From NCBI RefSeq assembly GCF_003202435.1, contig NZ_QJHK01000015.1:62001-126000 (forward strand): DNA of 64,000 bases. The letters are read 5' to 3'. Under the pieces are notes generated by a model. It worked only from the letters and a program-made list of their open reading frames with translations, was not told where the DNA came from and ran no database searches. The stretch is from Flavobacterium cheongpyeongense (GTDB lineage: Bacteria; Bacteroidota; Bacteroidia; Flavobacteriales; Flavobacteriaceae). Positions within the stretch are counted from its first letter, which is position 1, and each line of letters opens with the position of its first letter. Position numbers and translations under genes: made by a program. Of the stretch, positions 43,881 through 53,423 are shown one piece after another.

Positions 43881-44346
43881 TTGTTTGTATTATGATTACA
43901 TTAAAATTTTAACATTAAATCTATGAATCAAAGTTATATAGATTGGTTTAATTATGTTTTTTTTATCTGTAACTAACCATAAAAATCGTTTAAATGCGTT
44001 TTTTTGTTAGAAAATCTTCTTAAAACGTTTTTTTAAATAGAATTATAACAAGTTAAAGTGTTGATTTTTTTTTACTTTATCAAGAAGGATTATAGATTTA
44101 ATTTTTAATTTAACTATATGTTTTTGAGTTATTTGTAGTTCTTTTTTTGTGATTTTAATAGTTTCGGTTAAGTGATTGTTTTAATTGAGTAAGCAATACT
44201 TTTGGTTCTAATATTTATTTTTGAATTGGTATTAAAATTTAAGCCATTATGTTAACACAATTAAAAAATGATAGTCTATTGAAATTTCTTTTGTAAATTA
44301 GAAATTGAATTACTTCTGTTGGTATCTATCCTTAAAAATATCTTTT
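43881..44346. other. AT-rich gene-free stretch before sixA
   Basis: Very AT-rich with long T-runs. No gene, repeat family or strong promoter was recognised; the sixA promoter should lie in the last 100 bp. An in-frame upstream extension of sixA from 44305 lacks coding character. Confidence 0.4.
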
Positions 44347-44832
44347 ATGAAAAATTTAATCTTAATACGGCATGCAAAATCAAGTTGGGATGCACCTTTA
44401 AAGGACTTTGACAGACCTTTAATGAAAAGAGGAATTTTGGATGCCCATAGTGTTTCGGGCGTAATTACAAACTTTTTACCCAAGACCTATATAATCTGGA
44501 GCAGTACAGCAGCAAGGGCTTCTGAGACTGCTATTATTTTTGCTCAAAATTTATCTTATCCAATAGAAAGTATTTTATTCAGGGACGAATTGTACACTTT
44601 TGATGACAGACATCTTGAAAAAGTTATCAAATCATTTGATAATAGTGTAGAAAGCGTTATTCTTTTTGGACATAACGAGGCTATTACAAATTTTGTTAAT
44701 AAATTTGGGGATGTTTTTATTGAAAATGTACCTACTTCCGGTTTTGTCTCTTTGCAATTTGAAGAGGATAGCTGGGATAAAATAAATAAAGGCAAAACCC
44801 ATAAAACAATTTTCCCCAAAGATTTAAAATAA
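44347..44832 (+). CDS. sixA: SixA-like histidine phosphatase
   Basis: A 161-residue small histidine phosphatase (phosphoglycerate-mutase fold). The catalytic RHA motif is in LILIRHAKSSWD, SSTAARASETA carries the second Arg, and the second catalytic His is in VILFGHNEAITN. SixA removes phosphate from phosphohistidine proteins; other small substrates are possible. It starts at the ATG 44347, since MKNLILIRH is the usual N-terminus. ppk1 begins 5 bp downstream, so it is the first gene of a polyphosphate operon. Confidence 0.88.
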   Translation: MKNLILIRHAKSSWDAPLKDFDRPLMKRGILDAHSVSGVITNFLPKTYIIWSSTAARASETAIIFAQNLSYPIESILFRDELYTFDDRHLEKVIKSFDNSVESVILFGHNEAITNFVNKFGDVFIENVPTSGFVSLQFEEDSWDKINKGKTHKTIFPKDLK

Positions 44833-44837
44833 ACAAC

Positions 44838-46919
44838 GTGCACGAACAAAAATTTATAGACAGAGAAAAAAGTTGGTTAGCGTTTAATGCAAGAGTACTT
44901 CAGGAAGCAGCAGATAATACTGTTCCATTATTAGACAGACTACGATTTGTTGGAATTTTTTCAAACAATTTAGACGAATTTTTCAGGGTTCGTTATGCAG
45001 CAATACGAAGGTTGAGCCTTTCCGGAATTTCAGGTGAAAAATATCTTGGAGGTGTTTCTGCTCAGCAATTAATAAAAGATATTACCGAAATCGTCATTCA
45101 GCAACAGTCTGAAAGTTTACGCATTTTAAGTAACATTGAATCAGAACTCGGGGATGAAAATATTTTTATCATCACAGAAGATGAAATTACTAAAGATCAG
45201 GAAAATTATTTAAAAGACTTTTTTGTTCAAAAATTAAGTCCTGAATTAGTAACGATTATATTAAACGATTTAGCTGAATTTCCGGTTCTTAAAGATACTT
45301 TAGGATATTTGGCTGTTCGATTAGAAATGAACAAAAATGATGAAATTCGTTATGCTGTAATAGAAATTCCAAAAACGATTAACAGGTTTGTGGTTTTGCC
45401 TTCAAATGATGATAAACACTATGTTATTTTAATCGATGATGTTATTCGGCATAATCTCAAAAATATCTTTAATATTTTCGATTACAAAAGTGTTTCGGCG
45501 CACATGATTAAAATTACACGGGATGCGCAGTTGGATATAGATAGTGATTTGAGTAAAAGTATGCTCGAAAAAATTGCATCATCTGTTAAAGACAGACGAA
45601 TCGGGGAGCCAGTCCGTTTTATTTACGACAGCCAGATTGAAGAGGATACCCTGCATTTTTTTCTGGATAAAATGAAAATCGTAGAAACAGACAGTATTAT
45701 TCCGGGTGGCAGATATCACAATCGTCGTGATTATATGAATTTTCCAAATTTAGGAAGATATGATTTGCTTTATAAACCGAATGAACCCTTACCAATTCCA
45801 GGTTTAAGTTTAGAGGGAAGCATTTTAGAGAAAATCAGTAAAAAAGATTATTTGCTGCACGCTCCCTATCAGTCATTTTCTTATCTGACAAAGTTCTTGC
45901 GTGAAGCAGCTTTAGATCCCAAAGTGACCAGTATAAAAATTACCTTATATCGTTTGGCTAAGAATTCCCAAATTATTAGTTCTCTTATCAATGCTGCAAA
46001 AAATGGTAAAAAGGTGACGGTTCAAATCGAACTACAGGCCCGTTTTGATGAAGCAAGCAATATTTCTTATGCAGAACAAATGCAAACGGAAGGAATTAAT
46101 CTTATTTTTGGAATTAAAGGACTGAAGGTACACAGTAAAATTTGTGTAATTGAAAGAGTTGAAGACGAAAAAACACGTCGCTACGGTTTTGTTTCAACAG
46201 GCAATTTTAATGAAGCTACGGCTAAAATTTATACTGATGTAACACTTTTTACCTGCAATCAGGGTATTCTAAAAGACATTGCAAAAATATTTGAATTTTT
46301 TGATATCAATTACAGGGTACATCGCTATAAGCACTTAATTGTTTCGCCACATTACACCCGAACCAAGTTTATAAAACTGATAGACCGTGAAATTTTGCAT
46401 GCCCTTGCCGGGAGAAAAACCCACATAAAATTGAAAATGAATAGTTTATCTGATTTTAAAATGATCGATAAGTTGTACGAAGCAAGTAATGCCGGGGTGA
46501 AAATTCAGCTTCAGGTAAGAGGAATTTGCTCTTTAATTCCGGGAATCCCTGGAATGAGCGAGAATATTGAAGCAATTAGTATTGTAGATAATTATCTGGA
46601 ACATTCAAGGGTTTATATTTTTGGAAACGCCGGGTTAACCGAAGTATATATTTCATCTGCCGATTTCATGGGCCGAAATCTTGACGGAAGAGTAGAGGTT
46701 ACTTGTCCAATTTATGATTTGTCCATTAAAAAAGAATTGATCGATAATTTTAATCTTGCATGGAAAGGGAATGTAAAAGTGAGATATCATTCTTATAAAC
46801 TAGATAATAAGTACAAAGCCCGAAATCATCATGCTCCTTTCAGGGCACAGTTGGAAACCTATAAATATTACCAGAATAAAATCAAAATACCGGAAGAGGC
46901 TGTTCAAAAAACAAATTAA
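44838..46919 (+). CDS. ppk1: Polyphosphate kinase 1
   Basis: A 693-residue PPK1 that reversibly transfers the terminal phosphate of ATP to polyphosphate. Domains in order: N-terminal helical domain (DREKSWLAFNARVLQEA), head domain, and two phospholipase-D-like C-terminal domains. FDEASNISYAEQM, the autophosphorylated His (H432 in GLKVHSK) and STGNFNEATAKIYTD are present. The start is GTG at 44838, 5 bp after sixA. Followed by ppx, it forms a synthesis-and-breakdown pair for polyphosphate. Confidence 0.96.
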   Translation: MHEQKFIDREKSWLAFNARVLQEAADNTVPLLDRLRFVGIFSNNLDEFFRVRYAAIRRLSLSGISGEKYLGGVSAQQLIKDITEIVIQQQSESLRILSNIESELGDENIFIITEDEITKDQENYLKDFFVQKLSPELVTIILNDLAEFPVLKDTLGYLAVRLEMNKNDEIRYAVIEIPKTINRFVVLPSNDDKHYVILIDDVIRHNLKNIFNIFDYKSVSAHMIKITRDAQLDIDSDLSKSMLEKIASSVKDRRIGEPVRFIYDSQIEEDTLHFFLDKMKIVETDSIIPGGRYHNRRDYMNFPNLGRYDLLYKPNEPLPIPGLSLEGSILEKISKKDYLLHAPYQSFSYLTKFLREAALDPKVTSIKITLYRLAKNSQIISSLINAAKNGKKVTVQIELQARFDEASNISYAEQMQTEGINLIFGIKGLKVHSKICVIERVEDEKTRRYGFVSTGNFNEATAKIYTDVTLFTCNQGILKDIAKIFEFFDINYRVHRYKHLIVSPHYTRTKFIKLIDREILHALAGRKTHIKLKMNSLSDFKMIDKLYEASNAGVKIQLQVRGICSLIPGIPGMSENIEAISIVDNYLEHSRVYIFGNAGLTEVYISSADFMGRNLDGRVEVTCPIYDLSIKKELIDNFNLAWKGNVKVRYHSYKLDNKYKARNHHAPFRAQLETYKYYQNKIKIPEEAVQKTN

Positions 46920-46949
46920 TACCACAAATTTTAAATTTCAAATCATAAA

Positions 46950-47846
46950 GTGAGCATGATTAAAATAAAAAAATACGCAGCAATAGATATCGGTTCAAAT
47001 GCCATGAGGTTACTGATATCGAATGTTGTAGAACAAGAAGGCAAAGACCCTCAGTTTAATAAAAGTTCGCTTGTTCGTGTACCAATTCGTCTGGGGCAGG
47101 ATGCCTTTACCGTTGGTGAGATTTCGGCTGAAAATATTGACAGAATGGTTGATGCCATGAAAGCATTTAACCTGTTAATGAAAGTTCATAAAGTAGAAAG
47201 GTATAAAGCTTATGCAACTTCGGCAATGCGTGAGGCATATAATGCTAAGGAGGTTGTGGAGCTGATAAAGAAAAAAGCAGATATAAAAATTGAAATTATT
47301 GATGGAAAAAAAGAAGCAGCTATCATTGCTTCGACCGATTTACATCATTTGCTTAAAACTGATTTAACATATCTTTTTGTTGATGTTGGTGGTGGAAGCA
47401 CCGAGTTTACTTTGTTCTCTGATGGTAAAATGATCAATTCAAGATCTTTCAAAGCAGGAACGGTTCGTTTACTGAATGATATGGTTCACGATGTAGTTTG
47501 GGATGAGATCGAAAAATGGATCAAAGCCAATACCAAAGATTATGAAGAAGTTACACTTATTGGTTCAGGAGGAAATATTAATAAGTTATTTAAAATGTCT
47601 GGAAAGCAACAGGAAAAACCACTTTCATACATTTATATCAGTTCGCAATATGCTTTTTTAAATTCTTTGACTTACGAACAAAGAATCGCCGAGCTAGGTT
47701 TAAATTCAGATCGTGCAGACGTAATTATCCATGCAACACGCATTTATCTGAATGCAATGAAATGGAGCGGGGCAAGACAGATTTATGTTCCAAAAATTGG
47801 ACTTTCTGACGGAATCGTAAAAGCTATGTATTACGGTAAAATTTAA
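46950..47846 (+). CDS. ppx: Exopolyphosphatase / Ppx-GppA phosphatase
   Basis: A 298-residue Ppx/GppA protein of the actin-like ATPase fold. AAIDIGSNAMRLLIS (phosphate 1), AYATSAMREAYN, FVDVGGGSTEFTLF (phosphate 2) and LIGSGGNINKLFK are visible. It degrades polyphosphate from the ends and may hydrolyse pppGpp. It is the short form without the C-terminal HD domain. The GTG start at 46950 was used; an ATG two codons on (46956) is equally possible. 30 bp after ppk1. Confidence 0.93.
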   Translation: MSMIKIKKYAAIDIGSNAMRLLISNVVEQEGKDPQFNKSSLVRVPIRLGQDAFTVGEISAENIDRMVDAMKAFNLLMKVHKVERYKAYATSAMREAYNAKEVVELIKKKADIKIEIIDGKKEAAIIASTDLHHLLKTDLTYLFVDVGGGSTEFTLFSDGKMINSRSFKAGTVRLLNDMVHDVVWDEIEKWIKANTKDYEEVTLIGSGGNINKLFKMSGKQQEKPLSYIYISSQYAFLNSLTYEQRIAELGLNSDRADVIIHATRIYLNAMKWSGARQIYVPKIGLSDGIVKAMYYGKI

Positions 47847-47924
47847 ATTTTAAAAAAACACACCATAGATTTATGGTTTTCAGATCTGTTGAAAATAAAT
47901 TAATTCTTAGAACAGTATTTTAAA

Positions 47925-48506
47925 ATGAATAAAACCAGACTAGAAGCTTTTAGCGACGGGGTATTAGCTATTATCATTACTATTATGGTTTTGGAAATTA
48001 AAGTGCCTCACGGGTATCAATTTGCAGATTTAAAACCGCTTATCCCAAAGTTTTTGAGTTATATCATAAGTTTTATTTATGTTGGAATTTACTGGAATAA
48101 CCACCATTATTTGCTTCATGGCTTATCTAAAGTAAATGCAAAAATCCTTTGGGCAAATATGCATTTACTCTTTTGGCTTTCCTTAATTCCGGTAGCTTCA
48201 GGATGGATGGGGGAGCACAATTTCGCACAGCCATCTATGACTTTGTACGGACTTGTTTTGTTTTTATCGGCAATTGCCTATTTTATTTTACAAAATGTTA
48301 TAATTAGCAGCGAAGGCGAAAATTCTGCTCTGGCAAAGGCGATAAAGAAAGATTTGAAAGGCAGGATTTCAACCGTTTTGTATATTGTAGGTATCGTTTT
48401 CTCCTTTTACAATGAATGGATCTCAGGTGCTGCTTATCTTATTGTAGCCTTTTTATGGCTTATTCCGGATAAAAGGATAGAAAAAGTTTTTGCCGCAAAA
48501 GATTAA
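47925..48506 (+). CDS. TMEM175-family potassium channel-like protein (DUF1211)
   Basis: A 193-residue integral membrane protein with six helices. The TM1 signature RLEAFSDGVLAIIITIMVLE contains the FSDG selectivity motif of bacterial TMEM175 channels, with the conserved WNNHHYLL segment in TM3. Bacterial TMEM175 forms tetrameric K+-permeable channels. It follows ppx by 78 bp on the same strand, but no functional link is evident. Confidence 0.9.
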   Translation: MNKTRLEAFSDGVLAIIITIMVLEIKVPHGYQFADLKPLIPKFLSYIISFIYVGIYWNNHHYLLHGLSKVNAKILWANMHLLFWLSLIPVASGWMGEHNFAQPSMTLYGLVLFLSAIAYFILQNVIISSEGENSALAKAIKKDLKGRISTVLYIVGIVFSFYNEWISGAAYLIVAFLWLIPDKRIEKVFAAKD

Positions 48507-48868
48507 TTCAGGATTTAATGAAAGCTGTTCTCCTGTCAAATCCGTAATTTCTCTTCGTGCGCTCAAAAAAAGACATTTTTTACTAAAGGAAATTAGGGTT
48601 GTACTGAATTTTTTATCGAAAAAAAATGATTCTGCTTTCTTTTTTGTGGATCATAAAGGAGATGAAGTGTATCACGTTTTTTTGTTTCCGCAGATTTAGC
48701 AAATCAGGAAGATTATAATTGTTGGATGAAATTGAACAGAATCTTTTAGGTACTTTTAAAAAGCACAAAACAAAATTAGCGAAATTACCAAAATATCTGC
48801 TAGAAATTTAAAAAGCTGTGATTTCGGATTTAGAAATAATAAGTGATTTGCAAGAACAAGAATGAATT
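48507..48868 (+). pseudogene. Probable decayed gene remnant
   Basis: Three adjoining open fragments in different frames: LLKEIRVVLNFLSKKNDSAF running to a stop at 48697-48699, a second frame entered at a T7 run near 48680 (VSADLANQEDYNCWMKLNRI), and a third (NLLGTFKKHKTKLAKLPKYL). All have coding-like composition, but none has a good start or matches a family I know. Best seen as a frameshifted gene remnant; the alternative is chance open frames in AT-rich spacer. Confidence 0.35.
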
Positions 48869-48871
48869 GTG

Positions 48872-50631
48872 TTAACTAGGTAAATCTAGTCCAAATGTTG
48901 AACGTAACAGTTCGATATTTGGATTTATTTCTAACAAGCGATTGTATCTGTCCTGATCGTTTAAACTTCTTTTGGTTTCTACGGTTTCATTTACAATAAC
49001 TTCAATTGTGATGTCATGATTGTGCAAATGCCCTCTTAGATGTCCCAGAAGACCTGGAAGCTGACCTTCAAAATCTAATTTAGATCCTTCATTAGGTAAT
49101 TCCAGGGTAATTACTGTCCCGTTTAAAGTTGGATCATTAATCAATAATAATGATTCCATAATTTTAGAACCTTTTTCACCAAGACGCTGTGCATATTTGT
49201 TCCATTGCAGCAACATATCAGTTTCGTTAAATTCTTCTCTAAGTACAGCCGAAGTAGGTTTTACATGTAATTTGCTGTTTGCTTCAAGTTCTTTTTTCTT
49301 ACGGATGCTGGATAAAGAAAAAGCAGAAACCTTAGGTGCTGCGTTTTGAATTTCAGTTTTTGGAGTTTCAGAAACCACCGCAGTGTTCTCACTGATTTTT
49401 TCCTCAGAACCCGGGATTTGCACATTATGATTTGGAATTACATTTCCGGAATCTGGAATTTGCAATTCAGTATTTGGAATTTGGGGTTTTAAATTTGCAG
49501 TTTCAACAATTGAATAACCTCCGTTTTTAAAATAAACAGGCGGAATTATGAATTGCTCAGCTTTTTTTTTTCTCCATCAAAATTGATAGAGGCCAATTGC
49601 ATCAGGCATAACTCAACCAAAAGACGCTGATTTTGACTTAATTTGTATTTTAAATCACAGTCGTTGGCAATGTCAATTCCTTTTAGTAAAAACTCCTGAG
49701 AACATTTCTGAGCCTGAACACCATACATCTGCTGAGCCTGCTCTCCAACTTCCAGCAAACTTAAAGTTGCAGGAGTTTTGCTTACTAATAAATCTCTGAA
49801 ATGCGATGCTAAGCCGGCAATAAAATGATGCCCGTCGAAACCTTTTGAAAGAATGTCGTTGTAAGCCAGTAAAAGATCCGGAATTTTATTTTCTAAAAGT
49901 AAATCGGTAATCGAAATATAGGTTTCGTAATCTAAAACGTTTAAGTTTTCGGTTACGGCTTGTCTTGTCAGGTTTGTACCGCAGTACGAAACGACACGGT
50001 CAAAAATTGATAAGGCATCACGCATGGCACCATCAGCCTTTTGAGCGATAATGTGTAATGCATCGTCTTCAAAATGGATTCCCTGACTAGCAGCAACATC
50101 AGCCAAATGTTCTTTAGCATCTTTTACGGTAATCCTTTTGAAATCAAATATCTGGCAACGGGATAAAATCGTCGGAATGATTTTGTGTTTTTCTGTCGTT
50201 GCTAAAATGAAAATAGCATGTTTAGGTGGTTCTTCCAATGTTTTCAGAAAAGCATTAAAAGCTGCCGAAGACAACATGTGAACCTCGTCAATGATATAGA
50301 CTTTGTACTGCCCGGTTTGTGGCGGGATTCGAACCTGATCGATAAGGTTACGAATATCATCAACCGAGTTGTTGGAAGCCGCATCTAACTCAAAAACGTT
50401 AAAAGCAAAATCTTCGTTAGGATCATCATATCCGGGCTGATTTATTTTTCGTGCCAGAATACGGGCACAGGTCGTTTTTCCAACTCCACGAGGTCCTGTA
50501 AACAATAAAGCAGAAGCAAGATGATTGCTTTCTATGGCATTCAGCAAAGTGTTGGTAATGGCTTTTTGACCTACAACATCCTTAAAGGTTTGCGGGCGGT
50601 ATTTACGAGCCGATACTACAAATTGTTCCAT
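48872..50631 (-). CDS. dnaX: DNA polymerase III gamma/tau subunit, split by a frameshift site
   Basis: Clamp-loader ATPase. The zero frame (50631 to 49546) encodes 361 residues with domains I-III: the Walker A LFTGPRGVGKTTCARIL near residue 47, DEVHMLS, a sensor-1 TEKHK, and the helical collar ending IQ...LVELCLMQLAS. This is the gamma form. At an A10 run (49562-49571) a -1 shift continues the frame to 48872 and gives 586 residues: AEQFIIPPVYFKNGGYS, a Pro/Asn-rich linker and the tau C-terminal domain (LLQWNKYAQRLGEKG, LEINPNIELLRSTFGLDLP). The 1,760-bp span plus one re-read base is exactly 587 codons. Confidence 0.93.
49561..49571 (-). promoter_or_regulatory. Slippery site in dnaX (A10, A AAA AAG heptamer)
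   Basis: The minus-strand sequence is GGAG, ten A, then GCTGAGC. In the gamma frame the codons are GAA AAA AAA AAG CTG, so the heptamer A AAA AAG is in the phase needed for -1 tandem slippage, and the next codon would be GCT. A weak stem-loop (CCTGTTT / AAACGGAGG with a bulge) starts about 20 nt downstream. The gamma stop follows 3 codons after the shift. Confidence 0.7.
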
Positions 50632-50650
50632 GTTCTTTTTTATTCGATAG

Positions 50651-50658
50651 CAAATATA
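50651..50658 (-). promoter_or_regulatory. Promoter -7 box for dnaX
   Basis: TATATTTG on the minus strand matches TAnnTTTG, 20 bp before the dnaX ATG. No -33 TTTG. Confidence 0.5.
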
Positions 50659-50803
50659 GAGTATAATTTAATGATTTAAAAATTTAAAAATTGAAAGATT
50701 GAAAGATTTTTAAGTGTTTTGAATATCAGAAAGTAAGGTCTTATATTAAACTTAATACCACAAAAAAATTAATACTAATCTTGTAAAATGAATTTCAAAT
50801 TAC

Positions 50804-51034
50804 TTAAGATGCCTCTTTTTTATCTTCAAAATTATTTTTCCTAATATTCATTCCATAAGTATAGTTTGTAGAAAGGATTACATCGTTGCAGTCAAAATGT
50901 TTAATGATTCCACTTTCTTGTAAAGCTACAACCCAACAAGTATTCTGATGCATTCCGTAATCAATAAGGAAAATAGCCTGACCGGTTCCTAATGGTGTTT
51001 CAACTAATATTGAAGGTTTTAATTGATGTATCAT
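50804..51034 (-). CDS. Small conserved-looking protein of unknown function (76 aa)
   Basis: A 76-residue soluble protein: two or three strands (ILVETPLGTGQAIFLIDYG, CWVVALQESGIIKHFDCND) with a KNNFEDKKEAS tail, resembling small beta-barrel or SH3-like modules. No signal peptide or membrane helix. No family recognised. It lies alone between dnaX and an unknown membrane protein gene. Confidence 0.6.
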   Translation of the reverse strand: MIHQLKPSILVETPLGTGQAIFLIDYGMHQNTCWVVALQESGIIKHFDCNDVILSTNYTYGMNIRKNNFEDKKEAS

Positions 51035-51276
51035 GATTTCTAAATTTTTTATAAATGTACATTAACTTAGAAACAAGGAAGTTATATGATTATTGGAATG
51101 CTTTACAGAATTTAAGGAATGAATTCAGCAAGTGTTTTAGACTCAGAAGAATTTTGAAAATTGAAATTTATGGACGAAAATTTAAATGAGAGTGTCATAT
51201 ATATTACTTTAAAAATACAATTTTGTAATAAAAAATGTACTATTTTTAATCCAAAAAACAAAATCCTTAAGAACAA

Positions 51277-52071
51277 ATGAACGCAAAGCAAATAGTTAAA
51301 TTAAGTAACATCATCGGAATAACTTCAATACTTTTATTAGTTTATTGGGTTTTTACCTTTATAATGATTCAGGTTTTTGGTTTAAAAGTATTTAGAGAAA
51401 ATATGACTGAAACCTTTTATTTGAGTGTTTTAGGTATTCTTGCCTTGATGGTTGGCTCATTAATTATCAATTTGATGTTTAATTTGACCAGAATTGCAGA
51501 GAAACATAATCAAGATTTGATAGATAACAAATCAAACAGATCAAGATTTATAACTTTACTTTTTATTTTTCCATTGATTGCTATAATCCTATTTGGTGGA
51601 GATTATCTAACTTCGGCTAAAAAAGAAAAATTATTAATCAAATCTGCAGAATCGATTATCGAAACCAACAAGGTTAATAGTGATAAGCTGGTAAATTATA
51701 CTTTTTCAGAGAGGTATATAAAAGAAACAGCTGATGTACTGGAAATTTTATCGGGAACTGATAAAAATTTTCCAAGTGTAACCGTGATTGTTAAAGATTC
51801 AATTAAAGGCTCTCCTGTTTATTTAGGTTTTACTGATTATTATGAAGGGAGTTTAAAAGATACAATACATCCACAAAAAAGGCGATACATTTATCAAACT
51901 ACTAATGAAGAAAGAGAATATCTGAACAGTATTTTTGACAAGAAAAACGATAAACTGCGTTATAGTTCGCATGATGGGAATTATGAATTGTTTTATCCAT
52001 ACAAAAAGAATGGAAAAACGATAATCATATATTTCTCTGAACAACAGCGTTACGGTAAGTTAGGAAGTTAA
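51277..52071 (+). CDS. Membrane protein of unknown function
   Basis: A 264-residue protein with three membrane helices (about residues 12-35, 45-68, 88-108) and a C-terminal extracytoplasmic or cytoplasmic domain of about 150 residues, with VTVIVKDSIKGSPVYLGF and the YELFYPYKKNGKTIIIYFSE strand pair. No known domain recognised. The next gene starts 6 bp after the stop, so they are probably expressed together. Confidence 0.7.
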   Translation: MNAKQIVKLSNIIGITSILLLVYWVFTFIMIQVFGLKVFRENMTETFYLSVLGILALMVGSLIINLMFNLTRIAEKHNQDLIDNKSNRSRFITLLFIFPLIAIILFGGDYLTSAKKEKLLIKSAESIIETNKVNSDKLVNYTFSERYIKETADVLEILSGTDKNFPSVTVIVKDSIKGSPVYLGFTDYYEGSLKDTIHPQKRRYIYQTTNEEREYLNSIFDKKNDKLRYSSHDGNYELFYPYKKNGKTIIIYFSEQQRYGKLGS

Positions 52072-52077
52072 TTGGAT

Positions 52078-52581
52078 ATGAAAAACACAATTATACTAAC
52101 GATATTTTTTCTTTTCCAAAATTCAAATGTTTGTGCTCAGGATAAATCCGAAATCAATCAAAAATGGACAGAACTTAAAGATCAGTTTAAACACAAAACA
52201 GAGGTAGTTTTTGAATTTACATCGAAACTTCAGAAGTCAAAAAAGATAGATAAAAAGGAATTAGAAAAAACTGATTTTTACGCAAGCGAATTCAGTAAGG
52301 TGTTTGAGAATAAAGTATTGAATAAGGAAATAGTTAGCAAAGTAAAACAAGCAAATGACTTACTGAACACTCATTTAGTAAGAATTTTAGTTAATTTGGA
52401 GTCTGATTTTAAACTCAAAAGTCAGGAATCAATAATTTCTTTATACGATCAATTATCAACTATTGAGAATCTAATTTTGGCAGATATTATGAGGTATAAT
52501 GAAGTGTGTATAAAACAAAATAGTAAAGTACTGATATTTAAAACTCATGACAAAAATGGATCGCCCTCTATTGAATTTTAA
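52078..52581 (+). CDS. Exported protein of unknown function
   Basis: A 167-residue protein with a signal peptide (about 1-19, VCAQDK), then an almost entirely helical, Lys/Glu/Ser-rich mature part (about 25-140) and a C-terminal KVLIFKTHDKNGSP strand. A TTG two codons earlier (52072) is in frame, but ATG 52078 leads directly into the signal peptide. It lies 6 bp after the preceding membrane protein gene and is probably in an operon with it. Confidence 0.7.
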   Translation: MKNTIILTIFFLFQNSNVCAQDKSEINQKWTELKDQFKHKTEVVFEFTSKLQKSKKIDKKELEKTDFYASEFSKVFENKVLNKEIVSKVKQANDLLNTHLVRILVNLESDFKLKSQESIISLYDQLSTIENLILADIMRYNEVCIKQNSKVLIFKTHDKNGSPSIEF

Positions 52582-52626
52582 TGTTTTTCTATTTTACTCA
52601 GGCTCTAAAAACTAATTATCGTAATT

Positions 52627-53127
52627 ATGCAACAATATCATTACCAAAACAATATTCTAAATCTAAAAGTAAAAAAATCTCCATTTCTAGTTCGTGTAGT
52701 AATGTTCGGGTTAGCTTTTTCTTTTTTTCTTTTTCCTGTATTAGGAGCAATTTTTGGTATTGCCGAGGGAAGTGGTTTGCACATAGGTTATTTTATTGCG
52801 ATTGGAGTTTTTTCAATCATGGGATTTTATCTTTTGCGGGTTTCTTTATGGAATACGTATGGCGAAGAAACGATTCAAATATTAGCAGATAAAATTATTT
52901 ATGAAGCAAATTATGGCTGGTTTAAAGATGGCAAAAAAGAATTTGATATTAAGATCCCGGAGTTTTCTTTAAAAACTGTTGGTTATGAGGAAGATAACGA
53001 AGGTGTTTTGTTAGTTGTATCAGGAAATGTTGAGATTGAATCAGTCGTTAAAATTCCGATGTTTCAATTAGAAAAGTTAATTTTGACTTTACAAAATGTC
53101 TATATTGAAGTATCTGATTCTTTATGA
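52627..53127 (+). CDS. Two-helix membrane protein with C-terminal beta domain
   Basis: A 166-residue protein. After a short N-terminus there are two hydrophobic segments (about 25-48 and 55-75), then a beta-rich domain of about 80 residues (IQILADKIIYEANYGWF, GVLLVVSGNVEIESVVKIP) and a helix, a layout like bacterial PH-domain (YdbT/YdbS-type) membrane proteins. No motif proves this. It is 46 bp after the previous gene. Confidence 0.65.
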   Translation: MQQYHYQNNILNLKVKKSPFLVRVVMFGLAFSFFLFPVLGAIFGIAEGSGLHIGYFIAIGVFSIMGFYLLRVSLWNTYGEETIQILADKIIYEANYGWFKDGKKEFDIKIPEFSLKTVGYEEDNEGVLLVVSGNVEIESVVKIPMFQLEKLILTLQNVYIEVSDSL

Positions 53128-53168
53128 ATAATAGCAACTTAGATACATTTTTGAGTTAATCAGTTTTT

Positions 53169-53202
53169 AAGAAGCCTTTCATTGTATGATGGGCTTTTTT
53201 TG
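53169..53202 (+). terminator. Terminator after the membrane protein cluster
   Basis: Arms AAGCC...CAT / ATG...GGGCTT with inner mismatches, followed by a run of seven T. Confidence 0.6.
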
Positions 53203-53274
53203 GGCGGGAAGGGTGTTAAGAGTTACTCAACTGAGTACTATATGTTTTAAGATATGATCTTTCTTTTATTTTAT

Positions 53275-53374
53275 GTTATCCCGAGGAAGGAGGGGGATTT
53301 GCGAGTACTTCCGTATAATCAATCTTCAATCTTTGTTGAGTTGCTTATGAAGATTCCTTGTTCCTCGGGATAAC
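53275..53374. repeat. Palindromic intergenic element (about 100-bp family), copy 2
   Basis: Perfect 14-bp terminal inverted repeat GTTATCCCGAGGAA (53275-53288) / TTCCTCGGGATAAC (53361-53374), with further pairing inside (GGGGGATTTGC; CTTTGTTGAGTT near 53330). The same size as copies 1 and 3 with co-varying ends. Confidence 0.75.
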
Positions 53375-53423
53375 AAGATTGTGTTAATTAGTTAAGGATA
53401 AAATTTCTTTTGAAACCTAAAGC

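Noticed and set aside
48872..49465. Separate 197-residue gene starting at the ATG near 49465
   Set aside because: It is the tau C-terminal part of dnaX; the frame is open back to the A10 run and continuous with the -1 frame.
52581..52892. 103-codon frame overlapping the membrane protein at 52627
   Set aside because: It is a shifted reading of a convincing gene, with Ser/Phe-rich low-quality composition.
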